DNA from: Triatoma infestans
Lineage: Eukaryota; Arthropoda; Insecta; Hemiptera; Reduviidae
Reading direction: 5' to 3'
Length of the DNA stretch: 64,000 nt
NCBI GenBank assembly: GCA_011037195.1
Contig: JAAEAF010000646.1
Coordinates: 1 to 64,000, forward strand
Shown: piece by piece, positions 46,901-54,104 of the stretch
How positions within the stretch are numbered: position 1 is the stretch's first letter
Layout: every line of letters starts with the position of its first letter
Notes under the pieces: model-generated
Seen by the model: the letters and a program-made list of their open reading frames with translations, nothing else
Databases searched by the model: none
Told to the model about the DNA's origin: nothing
Translations under genes and position numbers: made by a program

Positions 46901-47277
46901 TGAAAGATAATGTAAGTAATTTGAAAAAACAAAAAATGTCGAACCCCCCCTCACATATCCAAGTCAGGAGCCATATCCTCACATCCATATCCTCTGATGA
47001 TGGATGAAAATTTGAAACCAGTCAGAAATAAAAGAAATATGCATGCTACGTCGGATAAAATACCAGATGTTATCCAGCATTGCGGATCCGTCTATATATT
47101 CAAAAGTGAATTTAATTAGTACATTATAAATCAAAATGTAATTAATAATAATACTAATAATAATAATAATATTATATATTTTATATTACCATTTCTAACG
47201 AATAACCCGTTTCCTATTAATCCAATGAAATGATAAACTGGATCTTTTCTCAAAGCATCTGGACTTGACAGTATTGT
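32095..47277 (-). CDS. Cytochrome P450, CYP4 family (gene B), all but the N-terminus
   Basis: Nine exons on the - strand, 47277-47190, 45643-45455, 44701-44632, 43573-43444, 38553-38514, 38423-38311, 34610-34373, 33891-33709 and 32255-32095, join without a frame break. They total 1212 nt (403 residues plus stop). The product is a haem-thiolate monooxygenase. Visible motifs are the C-helix WxxxR (GKKWEELRK), the I-helix GFDTS with its acidic residue, ExxR as KEVMRLF, the meander NEFYPDHFLPEE, and the haem loop PFSWGPRSCPG. CYP4 proteins are about 500 residues, so some 95-100 N-terminal residues, including the membrane anchor and proline-rich hinge, lie on exons not found up to 64000. Introns contain a solo LTR, LINE, mariner, SINE and family S, X, Y and Z insertions. 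It looks functional as far as seen. Confidence 0.88.
32400..32830 (+). other. Unclassified GC-richer block, possibly a solo LTR
   Basis: The block is less AT-rich than the intron around it. It contains gtgtggcgccatctgttagt and, 300 bp on, aataaaagagtttaatgacg followed by a T/G-rich stretch, an arrangement seen in LTRs. I could not find matching TG...CA ends or a duplication, so the call is weak. Confidence 0.3.
33005..33245 (+). mobile_element. tRNA-derived SINE (SINE-1)
   Basis: The head has ttggttagcgtaatggaccc, then a B box in ccgggttcaagttcagctgt. The SINE-1 body follows (acttctacagctcactgccc, gcctgtaacgagagaactgt, ggaggccggcagtgcactga) with an A-rich end. It lies in gene B's last intron. 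Confidence 0.8.
33709..33891 (-). CDS. P450 gene B exon (haem-binding loop)
   Basis: 183 nt between the acceptor attgtag and the donor gtaaaa. It encodes DEEYRLPKGSTAFILLHYLH, NEFYPDHFLPEE and PFSWGPRSCPG with the haem cysteine. It is one codon longer than gene A's counterpart. Confidence 0.93.
34373..34610 (-). CDS. P450 gene B exon (I-helix to K-helix)
   Basis: 238 nt between tattacag and gtaaga. It opens GFDTSAVTASYILLMLAIFP with the canonical acidic I-helix residue and ends with KEVMRLF (ExxR) and LTNDIELG. Same length as gene A. Confidence 0.93.
34703..35037 (+). mobile_element. Probable solo LTR
   Basis: 335 bp starting tgtaacg and ending cgttaca, a 7-bp perfect inverted terminal match of the TG...CA type. 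AATAAA occurs near the 3' end (gaacaataaattggtg). It is GC-rich against an AT-rich intron. No convincing 4-6 bp target duplication is visible, and no internal retroelement sequence adjoins it. It lies in a gene B intron. Confidence 0.6.
35370..36710 (-). pseudogene. RTE/endonuclease-RT type retrotransposon fragment
   Basis: Read from high to low coordinates: an early RT segment near 36680-36460, LFIDLKQAYDSLDRGKLLRW near 36410 (first catalytic aspartate), GLRQGDLLSPMLFNLAL near 36240, and HVAYADDVVLSTRT near 36130 (YADD). A tail near 35600-35380 holds RMRWLENVERDI. Frames change several times, so it is dead. The endonuclease is absent. It sits in a gene B intron in the same orientation as the gene. 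Confidence 0.78.
36711..36966. other. Intron sequence, nothing further identified
   Basis: AT-rich, with tatatgta simple sequence towards 36960. Confidence 0.4.
36967..37829 (-). mobile_element. Internally deleted mariner transposon
   Basis: Both ends read tacgagNgtcattcaataag followed by taacgaga, giving inverted repeats of about 43 bp with few mismatches and TA at each outer edge. The - strand encodes the transposase N-terminus: a first helix-turn-helix region near 37660-37500, then TLESRINALIQDNRRITVGR (second helix-turn-helix) to 37162. The frame then jumps to LPHPPTAPTLPHRTSMILKK, the end of the DD34D catalytic domain, so most of the catalytic region is deleted. Confidence 0.88.
37930..37963. 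repeat. (TA)n microsatellite
   Basis: About 17 uninterrupted TA units in a gene B intron. Confidence 0.9.
38311..38423 (-). CDS. P450 gene B exon (helix H to start of I)
   Basis: 113 nt between attgtag and gtaagt. It encodes EDIDSPPAFYADVLLQRAKE and WEETGRLAADFFVA. Same length and phase as gene A exon 4619-4731. Confidence 0.9.
38514..38553 (-). CDS. P450 gene B micro-exon
   Basis: 40 nt between the acceptor tttacag and the donor gtaggt, encoding VLQARIEHRKKLG. Its phases join the 130-nt exon upstream (phase 0) and the 113-nt exon downstream (phase 1) exactly. The neighbouring intron is 90 bp. Confidence 0.85.
38620..39122 (+). repeat. Repeat family S, compact copy
   Basis: About 500 bp. 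It starts actttctcttactcctagta and ends ggagtaagagaaaaattgtg plus gagtgtttcacacaagattt. The terminal actttctcttact and agtaagagaaa pair as inverted repeats. It lies in the large gene B intron and is in the opposite orientation to the copies at 41443 and 47771. Confidence 0.75.
39123..39478. other. AT-rich intron, nothing identified
   Basis: T-rich tracts only. Confidence 0.4.
39479..40440 (+). repeat. Repeat family X, copy 2
   Basis: Starts cgtggtggccggtgaagttg and passes caccagccgccac near 40260-40272, whose reverse complement gtggcggctggtg pairs loosely with the start. The match to the split copy at 13625/20790 continues to about 40440. Non-coding. Confidence 0.6.
40441..40860 (+). repeat. 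Partial second unit of family X
   Basis: gctgcccggcaagcagctac, aataacactaattgggtcac and cttgttggaaataaccgaat repeat the middle of the preceding copy (39970-40120) in direct orientation. It ends near tgcactatccagccgccgat. This indicates an internal tandem duplication. Confidence 0.6.
40861..41442. other. Unassigned sequence with a family S-like start
   Basis: actttctcttacatctcgta at 41112 resembles the family S terminus, but the interior (41140-41430) does not match the other copies. The rest is AT-rich. Confidence 0.4.
41443..43235 (-). repeat. Repeat family S, long copy split by a LINE insertion
   Basis: Starts aaatctggtgtgaaacactc and actttctcttactccag and ends aggagtaagagaaagt near 43232. 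It holds two tandem versions of the inner module of about 290 bp (around 41590-41880 and 41885-42180), each with cacttccggttN, tgaaatagcactttag-like and gaatttNcctagagaaatg segments. A 5'-truncated retrotransposon interrupts it at about 42320-43070 inside a CA/GA microsatellite. Confidence 0.75.
42320..43070 (+). mobile_element. 5'-truncated non-LTR retrotransposon (RNase H end to poly(A))
   Basis: The + strand begins inside RNase H with TAGNERADFLAKRL followed by a stop. It then has an open 155-codon frame (42403-42870) holding the zinc-binding tail CPCDPTGTQLQAVDHLILDC. The 3' UTR ends in AATAAA and a 12-nt A run at 43059-43070. The left edge is in a GA/CA repeat, so the target duplication (about gagacaca) is ambiguous. 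It is inserted in family S. Confidence 0.75.
43444..43573 (-). CDS. P450 gene B exon (helix F-G region)
   Basis: 130 nt between tttacag and gtatga. It encodes CVEAMYNVVGNILNLVYFPC, then KSGKDLKKLSRNFWKITCE. It matches gene A exon 2133-2262 in length and phase. Confidence 0.85.
43610..43730 (-). pseudogene. Decayed duplicate of the 70-nt P450 exon
   Basis: The stretch from ttgttaaattattataatat through ctaatgcttaaaatgtaaat to accttttataaggccaataatctagctta matches 44560-44680, that is, the donor side of the exon 44701-44632 with its intron. The exon part here has an in-frame stop (taa) and diverged residues, so it is a relic of a tandem duplication about 0.95 kb long. Confidence 0.6.
43731..44387. 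other. AT-rich intron sequence
   Basis: Mostly A/T with no exon recognised. This is the spacer of the duplication noted at 43610-43730. Confidence 0.4.
44388..44434 (+). other. Motif tgatgatggcac...tgccgaaacgtcgg
   Basis: A ggca/tgcc stem closed by cgcataa separates tgatga from gaaacgtc. The layout resembles the hammerhead ribozyme core and similar motifs in insect Penelope-like repeats, but the base before tgatga is a instead of the required c. Confidence 0.3.
44632..44701 (-). CDS. P450 gene B exon (helix E region)
   Basis: 70 nt between the acceptor ttatttag and the donor gtattt. It encodes SNFGYDMNELEMEKYNMYGL. Same length and phases as gene A exon 1874-1943. Confidence 0.85.
44775..45010 (+). 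mobile_element. tRNA-derived SINE (SINE-1), best preserved copy
   Basis: The tRNA-like head has an A box tagctatgtgg (44782-44792) and a perfect B box ggttcgagtcc (44825-44835), the internal RNA polymerase III promoter. The body contains agcctctacagttcactgtc, gtctgtaacgagagaacact and ggaggccggcagtgcactga and ends in an A/T-rich taaaaataaaaa tail. Other copies lie at 205, 12240, 33005 and 50005. Confidence 0.85.
45011..45454. other. Gene B intron, nothing identified
   Basis: AT-rich, ending at the donor side of the C-helix exon. Confidence 0.4.
45455..45643 (-). CDS. P450 gene B exon (C-helix to D)
   Basis: 189 nt between gcttag and gtaagt. It encodes GKKWEELRKPLNKMLTKKMI, with the WxxxR haem-propionate motif, then QSFNLRHYTTNFFLDTICG. 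It joins the upstream exon across a split glycine codon. Confidence 0.9.
45700..47110. repeat. Foldback repeat family Z, interrupted by family Y
   Basis: The left arm (45700-45900) contains tcgtcgtagcatatt and ggttttggattttcatccat; the right arm (46975-47110) contains ctgatgatggatgaaaattt and gaaatatgcatgctacgtcg, which is the left arm in reverse. ccagcattgcggatccgtct closes the right end. Family Y copy 2 sits between the arms. Confidence 0.65.
45901..46970 (-). mobile_element. Non-autonomous hAT-like element (family Y), copy 2
   Basis: Starts cagtggcggctactggtgct and ends tatccaagtcaggagcc, the reverse of copy 1 at 28441-29505. The inner sequence matches, including cgatcttacccgaagttt and the tatatatatgtatata module. 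The final few bases of the right end and its duplication are lost. Confidence 0.7.
47190..47277 (-). CDS. P450 gene B first visible exon
   Basis: 88 nt between the acceptor ttaacag and the donor gtaata. It encodes TILSSPDALRKDPVYHFIGL and IGNGLFVRN, the segment before the C-helix. The phase-0 start implies at least one more upstream exon, which I did not find. Confidence 0.85.
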
Positions 47278-47770
47278 CTGTTAAAATACATAAAGAATGA
47301 GTAAAAGTAATAATTTATAATGAATAACAATGAATATGAAAAAACAACTTTCAATTATGCCAGCCTTTCGAAAAATTTCCTTATCATTTTCAAGGATTAT
47401 TAGAATAACTACACACACAGTCTTCTAGGGTAGAGGTAAAAAATTGTTAGAACGTAATAATCTTAGAAAATATAACTATAACATATAAAAACATAAAAAA
47501 CAAACAAAAAAAAAAGTAAAATAAAAATAAAAGTAATTTTACTTATGCTAAATCATTTATATAATGTGATAAAATCAGTTGCCGTATTTGAGTTTTTTTT
47601 AAATAGTTTAGTTTGAGTATTAAATAATTTAAATTTTAATTTTTTTTTTTTTTTTTTAATGGTTCTTTGTGTTGTGGTTTTTAATGGTTCTATTTTTAAA
47701 GTATATGTTCTGTAAAATTTTGCTCTGCATATTTTCGGACTGAATATATCCGTGAAACCAAAAAAAAAAA
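47278..47770. other. Upstream of gene B visible exons, nothing identified
   Basis: A- and T-rich runs (T18 near 47640). The missing N-terminal P450 exon was looked for here and not seen. Confidence 0.4.
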
Positions 47771-48456
47771 AATCTGGTATGAAACACTCACACAACTTTC
47801 TCTTACTTTCGTTCGCAAAATTATAATTGACAAATTTTTATAGTTTGTGTAACAAATTTAATGAAATTCGACGAAAACTGAAAAAAAAAAACTGTTCAGT
47901 AAAAGCGCACTTCCTGTTAACTAATTTCCTTGAATCTTGGAATTTTGGCCATCCATTTAATTCTAATTAATTTTGTTTGAATGATAGAATTGTATAATCA
48001 ACTATGATAGCACTTTAGAAAAAAAAACATACCCCCCCACCCGTAAAAGTGGCATTAAATGAATTTTCCTAGAGAAATGTTTTAAATAAAAGTTGTAGAT
48101 CATTGTATGTGTAATTGATAAACCGTATTTGAAGAAAATCGTGGGAGCCATTTTTGAGCAAAAATCGCGAAAAAGTGGAAAACAAACTTGTAAAGTGGTA
48201 TTTCCGGTTGAGGAATTTTGATAGATAACGTGCTGTCAGATCCTAAGTTGTACCTAAACGGAATATCAAGTTTCAACTTTCTACGGTTTTTCATTTTTGA
48301 GCTATGCTGTTCACATACATACACACACAGACTATTTGCTAAAAACCACTTTTTTGGACTAAGGGGACCTCAAAACGGATATTTCCGGTGAAAACTCGAT
48401 ATCGAAAATTTGACACGATTACAATACTTCTTCTTACTAGGAGTAAGAGAAAGTAA
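47771..48456 (-). repeat. Repeat family S, reference copy
   Basis: From actttctcttact (47795-47807) to agtaagagaaagt (48442-48454) is 660 bp; these 13-mers are perfect inverted repeats. An outer segment aatctggtatgaaacactca precedes the left one. Inside are one roughly 290-bp module with ccggttN and gtaaaagtggcattaaatga, a segment with acggtttttcatttttgagc, a short CA stretch, and ccacttttttggactaaggg. No open frame or transposase. The class is unknown to me. Confidence 0.75.
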
Positions 48457-48530
48457 AAAAAAAACAAAAAACAAAAAACGTGAATCTGTTTGGGAAATAG
48501 CATGTTTTTTTCTTGGGCCAATCGTTAAAG

Positions 48531-48765
48531 AACTTACGCGTTGGTCTAGTGGCTAGCGCACTCGCCCTTTGGTGCGAGAATTCGGGGTTCGATTTCCTTG
48601 AGGGCTCACTTTTTCCATATGGAAGCTGCAGTTGGTAGCGCAACTAGATAGCGAAAGCCGGAACTAAAAGGCGCGGGAAAACCGCATTTCACATACTCCC
48701 AATACAAATAGCCGTCTGGTAAGCCTTGGCCTTTCACGGGTTATTTAGGTTTAGGTTTACAACAT
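48531..48765 (+). mobile_element. tRNA-derived SINE (SINE-2)
   Basis: A box tggtctagtgg (48542-48552) and B box ggttcgatttc (48586-48596, one mismatch). The body includes gaagctgcagttggtagcgc and ggtaagccttggcctttcac. The related inverted copy is at 5560-5825. Confidence 0.78.
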
Positions 48766-49060
48766 AAAAATATTTATTAAAAAGCAAATAAATCTTACAT
48801 AAATTGAAAAATAAAAGTATTATAACTTGAAATTGAAAATATTTTATTTACATATAACTTATACAGATACATTTTACAGCAAGTGTTTCAGGCCTCTGCT
48901 ATATACACAAAACACTACACATATGAAACTAAAATTAAAATAAATCAAATTTTACAAATTAAAGAAAACAATTAAAAAAAAAAACTTTAACATGAGATTA
49001 AAACTAATTTTAGTTTTAAAACCCACAATTTATACTATATTTAATTTTTTTTTTTTTTTT
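48766..49060. other. AT-rich sequence, nothing identified
   Basis: A/T-rich with a T run near 49045-49062 preceding the family S copy. Confidence 0.4.
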
Positions 49061-49945
49061 TAACTTTCTCTTACTCCTCCTATTAAGAGGAAGTATTGTA
49101 ATCGTGTCAAATTTTCGATATCGAGATTTCATAGGAAATATCCGTTTTGTGGTCCCCTGAGTCCAAAAACCTGGTTTCTATCAAATTGTGTGTGTGTGTG
49201 TGTGTGTGTTTATGTATCTAGGTGAACAGCATAGCTCAAAAACGAAAAACCGTAGAAAGTTGAAACTTGATATTCCTTTTAGATATCAACATGGATCTGA
49301 CAGTACGTTATCTATATCAACTACACATACAAAGAGCTACAATTTCTATTTGAAACATTTCTCCGACAAAATTCATTTAAGGTCACTTTTGGGGAAGGTT
49401 GGAGTTAGGTTTTCATCTTAACTGCTGTTTCAGTATATTAGACAATTCTGTCATCTAAATAATATTAATTATAATTAAATGTGTTGTTGAAATTCCGAGG
49501 TTGAAAAAATAGTGCGTTTTTACTGAAATGTATTTTTCAGTTTTCTGATATTTGCTCGAAAATGGCTCCAACAATTATCTTTAAACTAGGAATGTGAACT
49601 ACACATATAGAGAGCTACAACTTTTATTTTAAACATTTCTCCTAGAGAAATCATGTAAGGTGTCTTTTGGGGAGGGATGGGGTTATGTTTTTTAATAAAG
49701 TGTTGATTATACAATTCTACTATCCAAACAAAATTAATTAGAAATAAATAGATGGCCAAAATATTGAGTTTCAAGAAAATTAGTAAACCGAAACTGCGCT
49801 TTTACTGAACATTTTTTTTTTTTCAGTTTTCGACGAACTCCAATGAATTTCATCAAATTTGATACACATCTCTAAAATTCGTCAATTACAATAGTCAAAA
49901 CTGGACTAAGAGAATGTTGTGTGAGTGTTCCACAACAAATTTTTT
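49061..49945 (+). repeat. Repeat family S, copy with (TG)n tract
   Basis: Starts aactttctcttactcctcct and ends actggactaagagaatgttg plus gagtgttccacaacaaattt. It is the inverse of 47771-48456 and contains two inner modules. A (TG)n microsatellite lies at about 49185-49210. Confidence 0.72.
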
Positions 49946-50004
49946 TATTTATTAATTTATTTTGCAAATGTACAACAAGCACATTGATGTTTTTTTTTTG
50001 TTTT

Positions 50005-50232
50005 TTTTTAAGGCGCCTCAACATCTGTGGTCATTTGCGTCCGGAGCCTCCTCAGTGCACTGCCGGCCTCCGGACAGTGTTCTCCCGTAACAGACAACAC
50101 TGTCCATCACCGGACAGTGAGCTATAGGGGTTCCTAGGAAGAGAAAATCTAAGGGCAGCCGGCTGGATTTGAACCCGTGATCTCCGCGTTACTAGTCCAG
50201 CGCGCTACCAGTGAGCTAATCCCTTCCCTAGC
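50005..50232 (-). mobile_element. tRNA-derived SINE (SINE-1), inverted
   Basis: On the - strand the head has ggattagctcactggtagcg and a B box in gggttcaaatccagccggct, then the full SINE-1 body ending cagatgttgaggcgccttaa and an A run. It directly follows the family S copy. Confidence 0.82.
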
Positions 50233-50559
50233 ACATTGATGAATGCGTTATGTGTATATTTATATATATATACTCGTATATATATTATAGTTAATATATC
50301 AATATGTACATGTTGCTTGAGAGATATGAACTACGACCATCCTGTTATAGAAGCCGTTAGTTTCCCTCCTAATGCAAGCTTACACAGCAGCTACCCCATA
50401 AAGTCGGCGTTATACGTTAAGATAGTCGCGTGGCCACCGCCGCTTCAGCTTCCGACTAGAATTTTTGGAAAGTGTTCTGGTGGACATATTCTGGATCAGA
50501 GGATTATGGTGACAATTTAGTTAGGAGTGGAATTCTGTTAACTAAATTGAACTAGCTCT
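50233..50559. other. Unassigned sequence
   Basis: An ATATAT-rich stretch (50260-50300) then about 200 bp without recognised motifs. Confidence 0.35.
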
Positions 50560-50905
50560 GAGATGAATGGAATTTTAAGATTGTAGTGGATTGGAGACGT
50601 AGAAGGGAGCATCAGCTACTGTTCTCGGGATCTTAGATTGTAGGGTTGGAAGTCGGTTAAGGTTGGATTGTTTTGCAGTGCCGTAGAGTTCTATGCCATA
50701 TGTCCAAATGGGAGCTAGAAGTGCAGTGTATAGCATTTTCTTGTTCGTTAGGGTCAGTTTTGAACGTTTGCCAAGTAGTTTTTTTAACATTTTGTACCTT
50801 AAATTGTAGTCAATTCGTTCCAGTCTGGCATGGGTGTTCCACGTTAGCCGTTTGTAAAGATATAATCCGAGATATCGTAAACGGTATTCCGTTTAGGTAT
50901 CACTA
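50560..50905 (-). pseudogene. Jockey-type reverse transcriptase C-terminal fragment
   Basis: The - strand encodes KRSKLTLTNKKMLYTALLAP, IWTYGIELYGTAKQSN, and LQSKIPRTVADAPFYVSN, aligning with the tail of the copy at 53735-52880. A fragment of family S abuts its right edge (cggtattccgtttaggtatc near 50880). Confidence 0.75.
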
Positions 50906-51473
50906 TGGGATCCGTCAGTAAGTTATATTTTCTTTACTGAGTTATCACGTACATTAATTTATTCTTGTTCATTATCCCTAAAGAATTTTTTGTATTACAT
51001 AAACAAAATATCATATCTGATACTAATATCTTTACTATGGGCTCTCGAAAGGATTTCATGCTTATTTATTTATTTATTGTCATTAATGGGCAATATAACC
51101 CTTTTATAAATGACTATATAACATAAATAATTGCATACACAAAATCCAATTAACCAAAACAACCGTCATATCGATTAAATATAAACTAAATAACCTTTTT
51201 CGCCTGTTCCTTACGGTAAAGAATAATCTTTATTAACGTAAATACAGTTTTTTTTTTTTTTTTACTTGATTATTTTTTGTGAAAGTAACATTGAATAAAT
51301 AACCTAACTTATTTGGAATTTTTATTTTAACAATTCTGTCAATTTCATTTTTTTTTTTTGGTTCCTTAGGTTTATTTCTAACACATCATTACAAAATGAA
51401 TTTAAGAATGTTGGTTTCTTCATTACTTGGCCAGAAAATATTAAATTGTTTTTTTCTGCTCAAATTTTCTAGA
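50906..51473. other. AT-rich sequence, nothing identified
   Basis: Several T runs. The + strand aacctaacttatttgg stretch and neighbours show no motif. Confidence 0.4.
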
Positions 51474-51607
51474 ATTTCAAATTCGTTTCTCTAATATCAT
51501 ATCTTCTTTCTCCTGTAATTTATCCATGGCATTTTTCAACGTATAGTTTACTTCTTGAAGTGCTTTGATATGATATTTTAATTCGTCAGTAGCCCCTTTT
51601 TTAACCA
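51474..51607 (-). pseudogene. Short coiled-coil-like coding segment
   Basis: The - strand stays open for about 42 codons: GLVKKGATDELKYHIKALQE, then NYTLKNAMDKLQEKEDMI before a stop. The heptad-like pattern of hydrophobic residues and high K/E content suggest a coiled coil. I cannot assign it; it may be an exon relic or part of a retrotransposon ORF1. Confidence 0.25.
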
Positions 51608-51639
51608 AACCCTTTTTTATTTTATTTATTCATTTATTT

Positions 51640-52145
51640 ATTTATTTGTATCTGTATTATATATACATTGGCAAATGTGTATGTACAAGATATTATACAA
51701 ATTGTGACACTGTACTGGGATCAGCGCCACAACTACGACAGCGTGATAGAAGAAACCAGCCTGCGCTGGAACTTCCAAGGACTTACTGACAGGTTGGAAG
51801 AGAAGGAGATCACGAGGCCAACGACGCTTTAATCGCCGTGGAATATTTTCAGGATGGGACGTTGTGGATAATGTTTGGGCGGCAGGATTTGGGTGGACTT
51901 CTAGGTTTTTGTGGAATTTCTGGAAACGGGTGTGGATAAGATCATTGACGAATGGTTCGATTAGAAACCTAACAGCGTGCATTAAGGATTCGGCAAAGGA
52001 CTTTGGATTGGAAAGATTATATGGGTTGGAGGGTTTTGCGGATCCCTACAATTCTGCTCCATATTGTGTCCATATAGGTCTGAGTAGAGTTTGTTTCGTA
52101 AAGAGTGAGTTGTTGTGTATTATCATGGTGTATTTAGGTCTCTCC
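51640..52145 (-). pseudogene. 3' end of a jockey-type retrotransposon
   Basis: The - strand reads LRPIWTQYGAEL with a stop near 52040, SNPKSFAESLMHAVRFLIE, and FQKFHKNLEVHPNPAAQTLS to RRLKRRWPRDLLLF near 51790. This is the same C-terminal tail as at 22029-22345 and 52880-53735. It is dead and 5'-truncated. Confidence 0.75.
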
Positions 52146-52879
52146 TAATTAGTCCCTGGTGTCTGTTCACTAGTTTTCTTTTAAGTCTTGTCCAAACCCT
52201 TAAAGCACTAAATGAAGCAATCAATTTTTCTTGAAGTTTTACTAATTTCCTCTTCCTTATCCATATGTTACGATTTTTTTTTTATATAAATATTCTCTTC
52301 TTTCTTGACTATCTTCACCGCTTAGCTCTGGAGAAGACCGTATTCACTTTATAGTTTTGCTTCTTTGTTGATTTTAAAAATGAAAACCAGAAATTCCTTT
52401 ATTGTTCTCAGCATCAATAAATGTACTTTATTGTCCCTTTAAATTATAAAACAATGAATTCAATACTGGGATTTAATAAAGACTAAAATTAAACTAATTA
52501 TGCTCTTAAATATGAGGCTGTTTATTTATTTCTGGAACGAACTAACCCTTACCACCAACTCAATATAAATAAACAATTTTTTAACTCTTCAAAGTCGAAT
52601 AAATTGTAATTATTAACCCACAAATAACTACTCAATCACTTGATAGGAATCACTGAAAATTGCCTCTATTCAATAGTAAATAAATAAGCCTTTTTCTAAA
52701 AAGAAAAGAAGCAAAATACAAAATAAAATAAAAAAATAGAAAACTTTATAACACTGATAGCACTAGCACTGCACTTTACATAAACATGCACGCACTCGCG
52801 CACTAGCATTCTCTGAGAAGAGAAGCTTCCCAGCGGTAGCACTCCCTGTTAGCTGAGCTAAATGCTCTCATCGCTTGAA
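52146..52879. other. Unassigned AT-rich sequence
   Basis: Includes a decayed stretch with aagaggaaattag-like purine runs on the - strand (52200-52290). The A/T-rich part near 52690-52750 may be the 3' tail of the - strand retrotransposon that follows. No gene is called. Confidence 0.35.
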
Positions 52880-53735
52880 GAAAGGAAATCGCTAGGCCAC
52901 TAGCGTTTTAAACGCCTGGGAGGTTATCGGGAATAGTGCGGGAGGATAGGTGGCGGACTAAAGGATTAGAATGGGATTGTAGGGATTGATGGAATTTCAT
53001 ATATCGTGTTCGGGCAAATGGAAACATAGAAAGGAGCATTAACGATGGTGCGGAGGATTTTGGATTGAAGGGATTGTTGTCTTTGGAGATTGGAACGTTT
53101 AGTTGAATCCCATAGCTTAATGCCATACGTCCAGATGGGTTTTAATATTGAGGTATAAATCAGTCTTTTATTGTTTAGGGACAGTTTAGATCTGTTATCT
53201 TGTAGTCGTTTGAATAATCGATAGCGTCTGTTGAGTTGAGTTCTTTTCAGTCGTGTGTGAGGGTTCCAGTTTATTCTTTTGTCTATGAACAACCCAAGGT
53301 AGCAGACGTCATTAGTGGATGGGATAGGAATTAAATTGTAATAGATTGGTGGAAGAGTGATGCGGCGTAGGGTGAATGTAATATTTTGGGATTTATTTTC
53401 ATTTAATTTGATATTCCATCTATTGAACCATTTCTCTAAGTAGAAGAGATGGATTTGGAGATTTCTATGTGCTATTACTGGGTCTTGGTGAGAGGATTGA
53501 ATTGCAGTGTCGTCTGCATAGATGAGGAGAACAGTTTCTGAATGGGTTGGGATATCTGTTGTGTATATTGTGTACAGGATGGGACCAAGGATACTGCCTT
53601 GCGGAACGCCCGCTTCGGCTATATAGATAGGAGAGACTGAGGTTCCGACTTGTACCCGAAAGTAACGGTCTGTCAAATAGGACTTTAAGATAAGATAATA
53701 GGTAAACGGAAAATAAAAAACAAACATCATTTCTT
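52880..53735 (-). pseudogene. Jockey-type retrotransposon, 5'-truncated reverse transcriptase
   Basis: A 254-codon open frame (53730-52966) holds the second half of the reverse transcriptase: LTDRYFRVQVGTSVSPIYIA, GVPQGSILGPILYTIYTTDI, and LLIYADDTAIQSSH with the catalytic YADD. The thumb region follows, to LKPIWTYGIKLWDSTKRSN. A frameshift near 52970 moves the tail (SNPLVRHLSSRTIPDNLPGV) to another frame. The endonuclease and the first catalytic aspartate are missing. It is the best preserved of the jockey-type copies here. Confidence 0.82.
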
Positions 53736-54104
53736 TGAGTTAGTAAAAGAAAATGTTTAACCGTATTTTTAAATTGGAAACTAGACCTATTTTCGGGCAA
53801 AGACCTTTCCCAGTTTTTTCCAGTTCTTCTGCTTTTCCCAAGATGTTTCCATCCAACTGAACTGCCATTAGTTCATCACACCGTCTCAAGTATTGGGTAC
53901 CTCTTCTTCTTTTCTAATATTATTGGGAGATTTTTGTAAAGAGTAAGATAAAGCGAGATTATTGGTACTGGCATAGGTACGAAGAATGTTTTAGATGTTT
54001 GAGAAGTATTATAACGACTGAAAAATTGGCAACTTGCCATTTATAGGAAAGGTGGAAAGGAATTAACAAGATTTTTGATGTTGAGTAGATGCCATCATGC
54101 AATC
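53736..54104. other. Unassigned sequence
   Basis: The part to 53900 (ctagacctattttcgggcaa ... cttctgcttttcccaagatg) may be old transposon sequence. No motif could be read. Confidence 0.35.
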
